64,000 nucleotides of DNA, from NCBI RefSeq assembly GCF_001427875.1, contig NZ_LMHK01000001.1:64871-128870 (forward strand). The letters are read 5' to 3'. The stretch comes from Devosia sp. Root685. Its GTDB lineage: Bacteria; Pseudomonadota; Alphaproteobacteria; Rhizobiales; Devosiaceae. Positions 17,742 through 26,596 of the stretch are shown in pieces; position 1 is the first letter of the stretch; the number at the start of each line of letters is the position of its first letter. Under the pieces are notes generated by a model, which saw only the letters and a list, made by a program, of their open reading frames with translations, was not told the origin of the DNA and searched no databases. The position numbers were made by a program, and so were the translations under genes.

Positions 17742-18893
17742 ATGGTCGCGAACGTCATTCCCGAGGGTATTTTGCTGGGCCGCGCCCGCGCGCCCGGCCA
17801 TGCCGAACCGCGCATCGTGACGGTGCGGGACGGGCGGCTTGTTGATATCACCGCCAAAGGCTTTGCCACGGTGCGCGACATTGCCGAAAGCGGCAAGGCA
17901 GCGGCGCATGTGAAGGCGGCCGAGGGCGTGGTGCTCGGTGACGTCGCGGCGGTGGTTGCCAATTCCGTTACTGGTCAGACCAGTGAAAATTTGCCCGTGC
18001 TTCTCTCCCCCATCGATCTGCAGGCCATCAAGGCCTCCGGCGTGACCTTCGTCGTTTCGCTGCTCGAGAGAGTAATCGAAGAACAGGCCCGCGGGGATAA
18101 GTCTCGTGCGGATGCCCTGCGCACCGAAATTCTGGAGCTGATCGGGACCGATCTTTCCCAGCTCGTGCCGGGCTCCGAGCCCGCGATGAAGGTCAAGGCA
18201 GCGCTGATCGAGAAGGGCGTTTGGAGCCAGTATCTCGAAGTCGGGATTGGGCCGGACGCGGAAATTTTCACCAAAAGCCAGGTGATGAGCTCGGTGGGCT
18301 ATGGCGCCGAAGTCGGGCTGCACCCGATTTCGAGCTGGAACAATCCCGAGCCGGAAGTGGCGCTGCTGGTGACCAGCAAGGGCGAAATTATCGGCGCGAC
18401 GCTGGGCAATGATGTCAATCTGCGCGACGTCGAAGGGCGCTCGGCCCTGCTGCTCGGCAAGGCCAAGGACAATAATGCCTCGGCTTCGCTTGGGCCGTTC
18501 ATCCGGCTATTCGACGGCGATTTTACGCTCGATACGGTGAAGAATTCCGAGATCGCGCTGCGCGTCGAGGGCACGGATGGTTTCGTGCTCGAAGGCGCTT
18601 CGAACATGGCGCAGATTTCGCGCACGCCGGAATCCCTCGTTGCCGCAACCATTGGCGGGCATCACCAATATCCCGATGGGCTGGTGCTTTATCTTGGCAC
18701 GATGTTCGCGCCGGTGAAGGATCGCGATGGCGCCGGCAAGGGCTTTACCCACAAGCTCGGCGACACTGTCTCCATTTCGACGCCATCGCTGGGTACGCTG
18801 ACTAACACAGTCAATCTCTCGACCAAGTGTCCGCCCTGGACCTATGGTTCGAGCCACCTGCTGCGGGACCTTGCCCGCGCCGACCTCCTCTAG
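17742..18893 (+). CDS. Fumarylacetoacetate-hydrolase-family dehydratase, probably 2-keto-3-deoxy-pentonate dehydratase
   Basis: 383 residues from the ATG at 17742, with a GGGGGAG ribosome binding site. The core has the FAH-fold metal site pattern (E-V-G...N-N-P-E-P-E-V-A and G-N-D-V-N-x-R-D). The length and the terminal L-S-T-K-C-P-P-W-T-Y-G segment resemble XylX-type 2-keto-3-deoxy-D-xylonate dehydratases of the Weimberg pathway. The next gene encodes a matching semialdehyde dehydrogenase, which supports this: together they would convert a 2-keto-3-deoxypentonate to 2-oxoglutarate. The arabonate isomer is an alternative substrate. The pentose dehydrogenase, lactonase and first dehydratase are not in this window. 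Confidence 0.75.
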   Translation: MVANVIPEGILLGRARAPGHAEPRIVTVRDGRLVDITAKGFATVRDIAESGKAAAHVKAAEGVVLGDVAAVVANSVTGQTSENLPVLLSPIDLQAIKASGVTFVVSLLERVIEEQARGDKSRADALRTEILELIGTDLSQLVPGSEPAMKVKAALIEKGVWSQYLEVGIGPDAEIFTKSQVMSSVGYGAEVGLHPISSWNNPEPEVALLVTSKGEIIGATLGNDVNLRDVEGRSALLLGKAKDNNASASLGPFIRLFDGDFTLDTVKNSEIALRVEGTDGFVLEGASNMAQISRTPESLVAATIGGHHQYPDGLVLYLGTMFAPVKDRDGAGKGFTHKLGDTVSISTPSLGTLTNTVNLSTKCPPWTYGSSHLLRDLARADLL

Positions 18894-18941
18894 TTTTGCG
18901 CCCCACCCACGGGGATGCGGCATTTTTGAAAGGCTTTCGAC

Positions 18942-20381
18942 ATGAGCGAATTGCACAAGAACCTGATCAACGGCGAATGGGTCGGCGCCGATGGTGCCGA
19001 GAATTTCAACCCGTCGAACATCACCGAAGTGGTCGGCGTTTATGCCCGCGCCACCGTTGAAGAAACCAAGCAGGCGATTGCTGCTGCCAAGGCCGCATTC
19101 CCGGCCTGGTCGCGTTCGGGCATCCTTGAGCGCCATGCGATCCTGCGCAAGACCGCCGACGAAATCCTCGCGCGCAAGCAGGAACTGGGCGAACTGCTGA
19201 GCCGCGAAGAGGGCAAGACGCTGCCCGAAGGCATCGGCGAAGTGACCCGCGCGGGCCAGATTTTTGACTTTTTCGCCGGTGAAGTGCTGCGCCTTGCAGG
19301 CGAAGTGCTGCCGTCGGTTCGTCCGGGCGTTGGCGTCGAAATCACCCGCGAACCCATTGGCGTTGTTGGTATTATTACGCCATGGAATTTCCCGATTGCC
19401 ATCCCGTCCTGGAAGATCGCTCCGGCGCTGGCCTATGGCAATACCGTGGTGATCAAGCCGGCTGATCTCGTGCCGGGCTCGACCTGGGCGATTGTCGATA
19501 TTCTGGTGCGCGCAGGTCTCCCCAAGGGCGTGCTGAACCTCGTCATGGGCAAGGGGTCGGTCGTTGGTCAGACCATGCTCGACAGCAAGGATGTCAACGC
19601 GATTTCCTTCACCGGTTCGGTGGGTACGGGCAAGCGTGTCGCGGCCGCTTCGATCGAGCATAACCGCAAGTTCCAGCTCGAAATGGGCGGCAAGAATCCG
19701 ACGATCGTGCTCGATGACGCCGATCTCAAGGTTGCCGTCGAAACCGTGGCGCAATCGGCGTTTTTCTCGACCGGTCAGCGCTGCACCGCGGCGTCGCGTG
19801 TGATCGTTACGGAAGGCATTCATGACGCATTCGTGGAGGCCTTGGCCGAGCGTACGCGTAACTTGCGTGTCGGCGATGCCCTTGACAAGAATACGGAAAT
19901 CGGGCCGGTGGTCGATCCGAGCCAGCTCAAGCAGGACACCGATTACATCGAGATCGGCAAGGGTGAGGGCGCCAAGCTCGTCGCCGGCGGCGAGCGCGTG
20001 AAGGCGGCGACGGACGGGTACTTCCTGCAGCCGACGCTGTTTACCGAAGCGACGAATTCGATGCGCATTGCGCGCGAAGAAATCTTCGGGCCGGTAGCTG
20101 CGGTTATTCGCGTGAAGGATTACGAAGAGGCGCTAGCGACCTCGAACGACACCGAATTCGGTCTGTCGGCTGGTATCGTGACGACCTCGCTGAAGTATGC
20201 GACGCACTTCAAGCGCAACTCGGAAGCGGGCATGGTGATGGTCAATGTGCCGACCGCCGGCGTCGATTTCCACGTGCCGTTTGGCGGCCGCAAGGGCTCG
20301 AGCTATGGCCCGCGCGAGCAGGGTCGTTATGCCTCGGAATTCTTCACCATCGTGAAGACCGCTTACACCGCTGCTGGCTAA
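18942..20381 (+). CDS. Alpha-ketoglutarate semialdehyde dehydrogenase (2,5-dioxovalerate dehydrogenase), ALDH family
   Basis: 479 residues. NAD(P)-dependent aldehyde dehydrogenase fold with the W-N-F-P-I-A-I-P cofactor segment, catalytic E247 in L-E-M-G-G-K-N and nucleophile C281 in T-G-Q-R-C-T-A. Length and sequence fit the enzymes oxidising 2-oxoglutarate semialdehyde. It lies 48 bases behind the FAH-family dehydratase, so the pair probably forms the last two steps of oxidative pentose breakdown feeding the TCA cycle. A strong terminator follows. Confidence 0.88.
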   Translation: MSELHKNLINGEWVGADGAENFNPSNITEVVGVYARATVEETKQAIAAAKAAFPAWSRSGILERHAILRKTADEILARKQELGELLSREEGKTLPEGIGEVTRAGQIFDFFAGEVLRLAGEVLPSVRPGVGVEITREPIGVVGIITPWNFPIAIPSWKIAPALAYGNTVVIKPADLVPGSTWAIVDILVRAGLPKGVLNLVMGKGSVVGQTMLDSKDVNAISFTGSVGTGKRVAAASIEHNRKFQLEMGGKNPTIVLDDADLKVAVETVAQSAFFSTGQRCTAASRVIVTEGIHDAFVEALAERTRNLRVGDALDKNTEIGPVVDPSQLKQDTDYIEIGKGEGAKLVAGGERVKAATDGYFLQPTLFTEATNSMRIAREEIFGPVAAVIRVKDYEEALATSNDTEFGLSAGIVTTSLKYATHFKRNSEAGMVMVNVPTAGVDFHVPFGGRKGSSYGPREQGRYASEFFTIVKTAYTAAG

Positions 20382-20405
20382 ACCAGCGCGGAAATGGCGT
20401 TAGCA

Positions 20406-20431
20406 ACGGGGCCTTCGGGCCCCGTTTTTGT
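20406..20431 (+). terminator. Rho-independent terminator after the semialdehyde dehydrogenase
   Basis: ACGGGGCC (20407-20414) pairs with GGCCCCGT (20419-20426) across a TTCG tetraloop, followed by a T-run. Confidence 0.88.
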
Positions 20432-20441
20432 TAGCAGACTG

Positions 20442-20864
20442 TTACCTTCGACGCTGTGTAAGCGCCATTCCGGCGAGGATCAGGATAACGCCAAGTGCGG
20501 CGGCCCAGATCGTGACGGGCGCGCCGCGCAGAAGATCGAAGATGATCCCGAAGACCATCTGGCCGGCGATGACGAGGAGCGTCGAATTGACGGCGCCGAT
20601 CCGGGTGATGAGCCATGAGCCGGCGGCGACGAAAACGACGCCGATGGCGCCGCCGGTGTAAATCCACCACGGCATGTCGGCGATGTTGGCGGGGATGAGG
20701 CCGCCGAGGACGAGACCGACGACGGTGAGGAAGACGAAGCCGACGAAGTGGTTCCAGAATGAGGAGATCAGCGGCGTCGTCGACATCGAAAGGCGGCCAT
20801 TGACCTGGCGGCTGAGGATGACGAGGAGGCCGGCGGCGAAGGCGGCGAGAATGGGGATGATCAT
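20442..20864 (-). CDS. DUF606 (YdcZ) small DMT transporter, second half of pair
   Basis: 140 residues with five hydrophobic helices. The V-N-G-R-L-S segment in helix 1 and the S-F-W-N-H-F-V-G segment mark the DUF606/YdcZ family of the drug/metabolite transporter superfamily. Its ATG overlaps the upstream gene's stop by four bases (ATGA), so it is translationally coupled to the partner. Proteins this short must pair to build a transporter of normal size. The substrate is unknown. Confidence 0.8.
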   Translation of the reverse strand: MIIPILAAFAAGLLVILSRQVNGRLSMSTTPLISSFWNHFVGFVFLTVVGLVLGGLIPANIADMPWWIYTGGAIGVVFVAAGSWLITRIGAVNSTLLVIAGQMVFGIIFDLLRGAPVTIWAAALGVILILAGMALTQRRR

Positions 20865-21358
20865 GCCGCGCCCAGTCCAAAGAGAATGATGAGAAGGCTG
20901 CCGGTGGCAATCAGGATGACGGCGCCGGCATCGCGGAGGTCGAGGCGGCGTTTGGGGAGGCCGAGAAGACCCCAGAAATCGGCGGCGAGGCTGAGGACGA
21001 CTTGCCCTGCAAGGCCAAGGGCGAGTGTGCCGGCGAGGGCGAGGGGGGAGTTTACGGAGGTTGAGGTCAGCATGACCGTGACGGCGCCGAGGAGGCCGCC
21101 GATATAGGCCCAGAGGGGTGCCTTGCCGATTTTCGCCGTGGCTTCTGCCGCAGCGGCGCGCTGGCCGCGCCAGACGACGGCGAGAAAGACAATGGCGACG
21201 ATCGTGCCGACGCCATGGGCCAGCCAGGACGAGAACATGGCGCCGCCGAGACGGCCCGCTTCGCCATTGACGAAAATCGCGAGGGTGAGAAGACCGCCGC
21301 TGGCAAAGGCCGCGAGCAGGTGCAGCGGATTGGGCCGCTGGGCAGGGGGAGAGGTCAT
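20861..21358 (-). CDS. DUF606 (YdcZ) small DMT transporter, first half of pair
   Basis: 165 residues from the ATG at 21358. Five hydrophobic helices with the same fold as the next gene: F-V-N-G-E-A-G-R-L in helix 1 and a S-S-W-L-A-H-G-V-G segment. A short charged linker (A-A-A-E-A-T-A-K) separates helices 2 and 3. It is probably one half of a heterodimeric exporter with the overlapping downstream gene. Confidence 0.8.
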   Translation of the reverse strand: MTSPPAQRPNPLHLLAAFASGGLLTLAIFVNGEAGRLGGAMFSSWLAHGVGTIVAIVFLAVVWRGQRAAAAEATAKIGKAPLWAYIGGLLGAVTVMLTSTSVNSPLALAGTLALGLAGQVVLSLAADFWGLLGLPKRRLDLRDAGAVILIATGSLLIILFGLGAA

Positions 21359-21439
21359 GGTGCGATTCGAGTAGAGGAGGTTTGGGTACTCTATTCGGTG
21401 GTGGGGCGGCGGCAAAGTGGGGGGCTGCGTTTGGGCGTG

Positions 21440-21484
21440 GGGCTGGAACCCCCACCTAGCCTCCCCCTGGTAGGGGGAGGGATC
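21440..21484. repeat. CCTCCCCC palindromic repeat, divergent copy
   Basis: CCTCCCCCT and AGGGGGAGG (21460-21480) form a nine-base-pair stem. This is a degenerate member of a short family repeated at five places in the window. Confidence 0.6.
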
Positions 21485-21594
21485 TGCTGGTGGTGCACGC
21501 GCAGCAAGGCAGGTTCGGATTTTGCCTTTGGCACGCTTCGAAGCTTGCCACCTCGACCTGACTCGCCCATGACTGGCTCAGGAGTTGAATCACT

Positions 21595-23220
21595 ATGCCT
21601 GAGCGCACATCCATTACGGCGCCGTTTCGCCATGAGACGTTTCGTACGCTGTGGCTGGCGACCTTGTTTTCCAATCTGGGGGGATTGGTGCAGGCGGTTG
21701 GTGCGGGCTGGATGATGACGACGCTGACCACGTCGCACAATATGGTGGCGCTGGTGCAGGCATCGAACACCCTGCCGATCATGGTGTTTTCCATTGCGGC
21801 CGGGGCGCTGGCGGATAATTTTGACCGGCGCAGCGTGATGCTGGTGGCGCAAAGCGGCATGGCGGTGGTGTCGCTGCTATTGGCGGTGACGGCTTGGATG
21901 GGGCTGCTCAATCCCTGGTTGCTGCTGACGTTTACGTTTCTCATCGGGTGTGGGACGGCGCTGTTCAATCCGTCCTGGCAGGCGTCCATGGGCGATATCG
22001 TGCCGCGCGAGGATCTGCCCGGCGCGGTGACGCTCAATGCCATGGGCTTTAACATGATGCGCAGCGTCGGTCCGGCGGTCGGCGGCATGATTGTGGCTTT
22101 TGCCGGGGCGAGCGCGGCTTTTGCGCTCAATGCGGTGTCTTATCTGGCGCTGATCGGGGCGCTGTGGCGCTGGAAGCCACAAAAGGTCAAGGCGCGGTTG
22201 CCGCGCGAAAATCTCGGCAGCGCCATGTGGGCCGGCGTGCGCTACATGTCGCTGTCGCCCAATCTGCTGTCGGTGCTGTTTCGCGGATTTCTCTTCGGCT
22301 TTGCTGCCATCGTCATCATGGCGCTGCTGCCGTCGGTGGCCGAGGAATATGTGGGCGGTGGAGCGCTGGTCTATGGCACCTTGCTGGGATGCTTTGGGCT
22401 CGGGGCCATCGTGGGCGCCTTTGTAAACGGGCCGGTGCGGCAGCGTTTTTCCAATGAAGTCATTGTGCGGCTGGCTTGCCTTGGTTTTGCGCTGAGCTGC
22501 ATCGGACTGGCATTCAGCCGCGATCCGCTGCTGAGCCATCTGGTGCTGCTGCCGGCGGGGGCCTGCTGGGTGCTGTCGCTGTCGCTGTTCAATGTGTCGA
22601 TCCAGCTTTCCGCCCCGCGCTGGGTGGTGGGGCGGGCGTTGTCGCTTTACCAGACGGCGACCTTTGGCGGCATGGCGGGGGGCAGCTGGGTCTGGGGCAT
22701 GACGGCTGATGCGGCCGATCCGCAATGGGCGCTGGTGGCGGCTGGCGGCGTGCTGCTGGTCTGCCTCGTGGTGGGATTCCGCCTGCCTTTGCCGCAGTTC
22801 AATGATCGCGACCTCAACCCGCTCGATACGTTCAACGAGCCGCTGCTAAAACTCGATCTGATGCCGCGGAGCGGGCCGATCATGATCATGATCGACTATC
22901 AGATCGCGCAGGAGGATATTCCGCGGTTTCTGGCGCTGATGAGCGAGCGGCGGCGCATTCGTATTCGCGATGGCGCACGACAGTGGGCGGTGCTGCGCGA
23001 CCTCGAAAAGCCCTATATCTGGGTGGAAAGCTACCATGTGCCCACCTGGATCGATTATGTCCGGCACAATCTGCGGCGTACCAAGGCGGATGCGGACAAT
23101 ACCGAGCAATTGCGGGCGCTGCATCGCGGGCCGGGCATGCCGGTGGTGCATCGGATGATCGAGAGGCAGACGGTGCCGCTCGATGACACGACGCCGCTGC
23201 GCAATAGCCCGGAAGTGTAG
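21595..23220 (+). CDS. MFS exporter with C-terminal soluble domain (MFS_3 type)
   Basis: 541 residues. Twelve membrane helices fill residues about 15-405, beginning with the F-R-T-L-W-L-A-T-L-F-S-N-L-G segment seen in the EntS/'transmembrane secretion effector' branch of the MFS. The last 120 residues are soluble, starting at M-P-R-S-G-P-I-M-I-M-I-D-Y and rich in Arg, with V-E-S-Y-H-V-P-T-W-I-D-Y resembling an antibiotic-monooxygenase-like fold. This extended form is common in the MFS_3 family and is not a recent fusion. The substrate is unknown; related exporters secrete siderophores or drugs. Confidence 0.85.
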   Translation: MPERTSITAPFRHETFRTLWLATLFSNLGGLVQAVGAGWMMTTLTTSHNMVALVQASNTLPIMVFSIAAGALADNFDRRSVMLVAQSGMAVVSLLLAVTAWMGLLNPWLLLTFTFLIGCGTALFNPSWQASMGDIVPREDLPGAVTLNAMGFNMMRSVGPAVGGMIVAFAGASAAFALNAVSYLALIGALWRWKPQKVKARLPRENLGSAMWAGVRYMSLSPNLLSVLFRGFLFGFAAIVIMALLPSVAEEYVGGGALVYGTLLGCFGLGAIVGAFVNGPVRQRFSNEVIVRLACLGFALSCIGLAFSRDPLLSHLVLLPAGACWVLSLSLFNVSIQLSAPRWVVGRALSLYQTATFGGMAGGSWVWGMTADAADPQWALVAAGGVLLVCLVVGFRLPLPQFNDRDLNPLDTFNEPLLKLDLMPRSGPIMIMIDYQIAQEDIPRFLALMSERRRIRIRDGARQWAVLRDLEKPYIWVESYHVPTWIDYVRHNLRRTKADADNTEQLRALHRGPGMPVVHRMIERQTVPLDDTTPLRNSPEV

Positions 23221-23224
23221 CGCC

Positions 23225-23674
23225 ATGGTTGCGGTTTTCGTGGATGCCGATGCCTGCCCGGTCAAGGACGAGGCGGCACGGGTGGCCGAGCGGCATGGGC
23301 TGGTGATCACCTATGTCGCCAATTTTGGGCTCAGGCCATCGCGCGACCCGATGGTGCGAACCGTGATGGTACCGCAGGGCGCGGATGCGGCGGATGACTG
23401 GATCGTCGAGAATTCGGCGCCGGGCGACCTGGTGGTGACGGCGGATATTCCGCTCGCGAGCCGGGTACTCGCCAAGGGCGGGGCGGCGATCGGGCCGACG
23501 GGGAAGCTCTTTACGACGGACTCGATCGGCATGGCGCTGGCGATGCGCGACCTCAACCAGCACTTGCGGGAAACCGGGGAAAGCCGGGGTTTCAATGCGG
23601 CTTTTTCGGCGAAGGACCGGTCGAATTTCCTGCAGCAATTCGATGCGCTGGTGCAGCGGGCAAAGCGGGGCTGA
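23225..23674 (+). CDS. YaiI/YqxD family protein (DUF188)
   Basis: 149 residues. The N-terminal V-D-A-D-A-C-P-V-K segment, the central V-x-x-G-A-D-A-A-D-D-W-I and D-L-V-V-T-A-D-I-P-L-A motifs define the UPF0178/DUF188 family, whose acidic residues suggest a PIN-like nuclease fold. Biochemical function is not established. The ATG at 23225 lies four bases after the MFS stop, so the two are probably co-transcribed. Confidence 0.92.
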   Translation: MVAVFVDADACPVKDEAARVAERHGLVITYVANFGLRPSRDPMVRTVMVPQGADAADDWIVENSAPGDLVVTADIPLASRVLAKGGAAIGPTGKLFTTDSIGMALAMRDLNQHLRETGESRGFNAAFSAKDRSNFLQQFDALVQRAKRG

Positions 23675-23696
23675 CCGGGCGCTCTGCGCACGCGCC

Positions 23697-23725
23697 TTGA
23701 CTTTGGCGCATTTGAAGTAGACTAT
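23697..23725 (+). promoter_or_regulatory. Possible cold-shock gene promoter
   Basis: TTGACT at 23697-23702 and GACTAT at 23720-23725 are 17 bases apart. They lie about 155 bases before the cold shock ATG, which would give the long 5' leader typical of such genes. Confidence 0.35.
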
Positions 23726-23882
23726 TGGAAAATACGTTTTCTGCCCCCGTTGGCGAACTGACCCTCCCGGCCTGTCCGGTTTGGCTTTCCTTCCGAACTG
23801 CAAACGTTATAGGCTCCTGTAGCATGTTGCTGCAGGGGAACCGCTCGCTTGCACCGCTTCGAGCCAATTCATGAGGAAGCCA

Positions 23883-24086
23883 ATGAACGGCACCGTGAAG
23901 TTTTTCAATTCGACCAAGGGCTTTGGTTTCATCTCGCCAGATGATGGCGGCAAGGATGCCTTCGTCCACATTTCTGCGCTGGAGCGCGCTGGTATTTCCA
24001 GCCTCGCCGACGGCCAGAAGGTGACCTACGATCTCGAAAAGGGTCGTGATGGGCGTGAATCTGCAATCAACGTGCAGCTCGCCTAA
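23883..24086 (+). CDS. Cold shock domain protein (CspA family)
   Basis: 67 residues, a single cold shock domain. Both nucleic-acid binding motifs are intact: K-G-F-G-F-I (RNP1) and V-F-V-H-I-type (here A-F-V-H-I-S, RNP2). It binds single-stranded RNA and DNA and acts as an RNA chaperone. The ATG at 23883 is preferred to 23871 because the GAGGAAG ribosome binding site lies between them. A possible promoter at 23697 implies a long leader. Confidence 0.95.
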   Translation: MNGTVKFFNSTKGFGFISPDDGGKDAFVHISALERAGISSLADGQKVTYDLEKGRDGRESAINVQLA

Positions 24087-24134
24087 TTTCAAGTTCGGCC
24101 GGGGCGCTCGCGCCCCGGTTTGAAGGAGCGCTCG

Positions 24135-24389
24135 ATGTCTCACCTCTATAAAGTCGGCCAGATGCTCGACCTGCGCTCCGCCCCGCGTCACAGCAATCGG
24201 CCAGCAGGCCCTTGCGAAGTGATCTCCTGCCTCCCACATGAGACAGGCCCGGTGCTTTACCGGGTAAAATCGCGTGGCGAAACCAATGAACGCGTTGTCG
24301 AAGAGGGCGATCTGTCCCCCAGCGATGCGTCCAAATCGGCCTATGTCGAAGGCGCAAGCGTCTTCAGCATCGCCGTAAACAAGCGCTGA
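24135..24389 (+). CDS. Small protein of unknown function following the cold shock gene
   Basis: 84 residues, start at 24135 with a GAAGGAG ribosome binding site. It has a compact beta-rich look: Y-K-V-G-Q-M-L-D-L near the start and G-P-V-L-Y-R-V-K-S-R-G-E-T-N-E-R-V-V-E in the middle, resembling short SH3-like barrels common in Hyphomicrobiales. It is 48 bases downstream of the cold shock gene in the same direction. No function assigned. Confidence 0.6.
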   Translation: MSHLYKVGQMLDLRSAPRHSNRPAGPCEVISCLPHETGPVLYRVKSRGETNERVVEEGDLSPSDASKSAYVEGASVFSIAVNKR

Positions 24390-24797
24390 GCACAAAGGCT
24401 TCTCTAAAGCGCGTCGCGATCCCCAGGGATTGGCGCCTTGCGCTTTAGATCTTTGTTTTTCGCATGTCTTTGCCTCTAAACGGGGACCGCTTTCGGGTGA
24501 CATGAATGGGTGCCGTATGAGGCAGCCCAATCCTCCGAATTCACGGTGTCATTTCCGCGAGAGCGGGACTCTGCGCCTTGAACGATTCTCCGTGTGGCGG
24601 GACGATTTGCGTCACGGTTGGCAGGCCGAAAGGGCCGCTGCCACTGGCCGTCTCCCGCCCCTCGCAGCGCTTCGCGCTGGTGCTGACGACTGTCACGCAG
24701 TTGAGATAATAACCACGCACTATAGTGCAAACGAACACATCACTCAGCGCGACAAGCTGAGAACAAGAGCGGCTATTGGCCGACAGAAAGACTGAAA
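24390..24797. other. 408-base gene-free stretch
   Basis: It contains the dispersed repeat listed at 24404. The remaining 290 bases hold short open frames on both strands, but none has a ribosome binding site or a recognisable protein. A promoter for the gene at 24798 must lie here. Confidence 0.5.
24404..24502. repeat. Rhizobiales-type extragenic palindromic repeat
   Basis: CTAAAGCGC (24404-24412) pairs with GCGCTTTAG (24440-24448). It is followed by an A/T-rich ATCTTTGTTTTT stretch and a second palindrome between GCATGTC (near 24462) and GACATG (near 24498). This arrangement is a widely dispersed intergenic repeat in Rhizobiales genomes, recognised from memory and not by search. Confidence 0.6.
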
Positions 24798-25049
24798 ATG
24801 AATACGCATATACTCAACGCGCCGGGGGAATTGTTCCTCGGTAGCGACGCCGCAACAGCGCTGGCACAGGGCGCGCGCCGATTCTCTTCGGCCGCCAAGG
24901 CCGTGCGCTTTGCCATGGAGCAGGCAGCGCCTGTGAGCCTTCACGGGGCAATGCTCAGGATCAATGGCACGACGCTGGGGCCCGAGCAGATTCGGGTGCT
25001 GCACCGGCAGATGGAAACCATCGGCCAGGCTCGAGGCACTCGCCAATAA
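24798..25049 (+). CDS. Small protein of unknown function
   Basis: 83 residues. The sequence L-F-L-G-S-D-A-A-T-A-L-A-Q-G-A-R-R-F and a central R-F-A-M-E-Q segment suggest two helices. It resembles many short uncharacterised proteins of Hyphomicrobiales, but I cannot name a family. It is monocistronic and directly followed by a strong terminator, which supports it as a real gene. Confidence 0.6.
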   Translation: MNTHILNAPGELFLGSDAATALAQGARRFSSAAKAVRFAMEQAAPVSLHGAMLRINGTTLGPEQIRVLHRQMETIGQARGTRQ

Positions 25050-25080
25050 AAAACGCCGGCCATATGGCCGGCGTTTTTGT
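25048..25080. terminator. Bidirectional rho-independent terminator
   Basis: ACGCCGGCC (25053-25061) pairs with GGCCGGCGT (25066-25074) across an ATAT loop, with A and T runs outside. It serves the gene ending at 25049 and the convergent rpsU. Confidence 0.9.
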
Positions 25081-25117
25081 TTAGTGCAGAACTGGTATCC
25101 AGTTCTGAGGGCAGGTC

Positions 25118-25402
25118 TTAGTCCTGCGAACGCGGGGCGCCGCCAGCTGCGCCACCCGAGCGGCCGCCGAAGCTGCCAGCGGGGCGCTTGGGCGCTGCAA
25201 TCAGGCCTTCACGAATAGCCTGCTTACGCGCAGCCTTGCGGTTGCGGCGGATGGCTTCGGCTTTCTTACGCACGCGCGCTTCCGAGGGCTTCTCGAAATA
25301 CTTGCGAAGCTTCATCTCGCGGAAAACGCCTTCGCGCTGAAGACGCTTCTTGAGAACGCGGAGGGCTTGGTCGACATTATTGTCGCGAACCTGGACCTGC
25401 AA
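25118..25402 (-). CDS. rpsU: 30S ribosomal protein S21
   Basis: 94 residues. The start is set at a TTG (25402-25400) with an AGGAAA ribosome binding site eight bases upstream, because the protein then begins with [14 protein letters not shown], the normal S21 N-terminus. An upstream ATG at 25435 would add 11 residues not seen in the family. The conserved E-G-V-F-R-E-M-K and Y-E/F-K-P-S segments are present. The C-terminus has a Gly/Ala-rich extension usual for alphaproteobacteria. S21 helps mRNA binding by the small subunit. Confidence 0.93.
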   Translation of the reverse strand: MQVQVRDNNVDQALRVLKKRLQREGVFREMKLRKYFEKPSEARVRKKAEAIRRNRKAARKQAIREGLIAAPKRPAGSFGGRSGGAAGGAPRSQD

Positions 25403-25527
25403 AAAATTTCCTAACTTGGTGAGCGCCTTCTCCATGAATGGCAGGCGGAGTCGATCTTTGATCGTGCACTTCGTTATCAGGCTCGGTCCGCGCTGCCAAC
25501 CCCGAGAAGTGGGGTTGTGATATTCTA

Positions 25528-26454
25528 TCAGGCCGCGCGGCTGCCGATTGCTTCGGCTACGGCGATTTCGGCCATGGCGAGGGCTGCCGCGCGGGTCCTG
25601 GCGGCGGCGATGAAGCGGCCATTGTGGCAGAAGGTGGCGCCTTCGACGCCGCTGGCGGTTTCGAGATCATGATTGGTAAGCCCAGCCCAGGCGGCGGGCA
25701 GGTCGGCGCGGAGTTCGAATCCTTCATCGCTGCGGCGAATGCCGGTGAGGCACCAATCCTTGTCGCGCGGGTGGACGACGAAAAGCAGGTGATCGGCGCC
25801 GGCCTTGACGATGGCGGCGCGGAACGGCATGCCCATGGGCAGTTCGAGCACGCGGCCGGCTCCGGTTGCCTCGATTGCCCTTTGCACGAGAGCTTCGGCG
25901 CGGAGCTTGGCCGCGCTGCGGGCCACGGCGGCTTCGACAAAGCTGCGGGCGATGACGAGGGCCTTGTGGAAGGCCTGTTGATCGGCCTCGGCGTCGCGAT
26001 CGTCGAAATCGGGTTTCAGCGTTTCGAGGAGCGAGGAGAGCGACAGGCCGGCGAGCGGCCCCGAGGGGCTGATGGCGCCATTGTCGACGAGATCGATGGG
26101 CAGGACGAGATTGCCATCCACCGAGGCATGGACGCTGTCGATATGTTCGGCAGGAACGCCGAAGGAGGCGATGTAATCACGGCCAAAGTGCTTCCAGACG
26201 AGGCCGAAGGAGCTGTAGGGCTGGCCATCGTCGCGCAGCGGGGCGCCACGCTGGTGGTGGTCGAAAATGCGCGCTTCGGCATCGTAGGCGCCGCCGACAT
26301 CGTAGATGACGCGATCGGGGGCAGGGGTGATCCATTCGGGTGCGCGGCTGCGCACGATTTCAGCAGCGGGGAAGAGCCGGGTCAGGATGACGCTCGACAG
26401 CAATTCATCGGCATGAAAACCACCGGAGTGGGTGACGAGGAAGGCTGGTGTCAT
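25528..26454 (-). CDS. MYG1 family metal-dependent hydrolase (UPF0160)
   Basis: 308 residues. The N-terminal [13 protein letters not shown] segment, the Y-D-V-G-G-x-Y-D motif and the F-D-H-H-Q-R-G motif define the MYG1/UPF0160 family, related to DHH phosphoesterases; eukaryotic MYG1 is a 3'-5' RNA exonuclease. The His and Asp residues of these motifs are likely metal ligands and all are present. It is monocistronic. Confidence 0.9.
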   Translation of the reverse strand: MTPAFLVTHSGGFHADELLSSVILTRLFPAAEIVRSRAPEWITPAPDRVIYDVGGAYDAEARIFDHHQRGAPLRDDGQPYSSFGLVWKHFGRDYIASFGVPAEHIDSVHASVDGNLVLPIDLVDNGAISPSGPLAGLSLSSLLETLKPDFDDRDAEADQQAFHKALVIARSFVEAAVARSAAKLRAEALVQRAIEATGAGRVLELPMGMPFRAAIVKAGADHLLFVVHPRDKDWCLTGIRRSDEGFELRADLPAAWAGLTNHDLETASGVEGATFCHNGRFIAAARTRAAALAMAEIAVAEAIGSRAA

Positions 26455-26596
26455 GTCTGGAGCGGTCCTGCAATTGGCGTTTCGGGCGTCACGGTCCCCG
26501 CGGTCGCGACGGACCTTGCTACCCTGCTTTGGCGACCGGAGGCAATGTTATCGTTAGTGAAACGTTAATGAGTGGGGTGTGGGGGCGCGATCTTGC

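Noticed and set aside
23883..24389. Cold shock gene as sign of phage or mobile DNA
   Set aside because: Surrounding genes are ordinary chromosomal ones, and no integrase, attachment site or phage gene is near.
24430..24795. A 121-codon plus-strand frame in the gap after the cold shock region
   Set aside because: It starts inside a dispersed repeat, has no ribosome binding site, and its product has no coding character.
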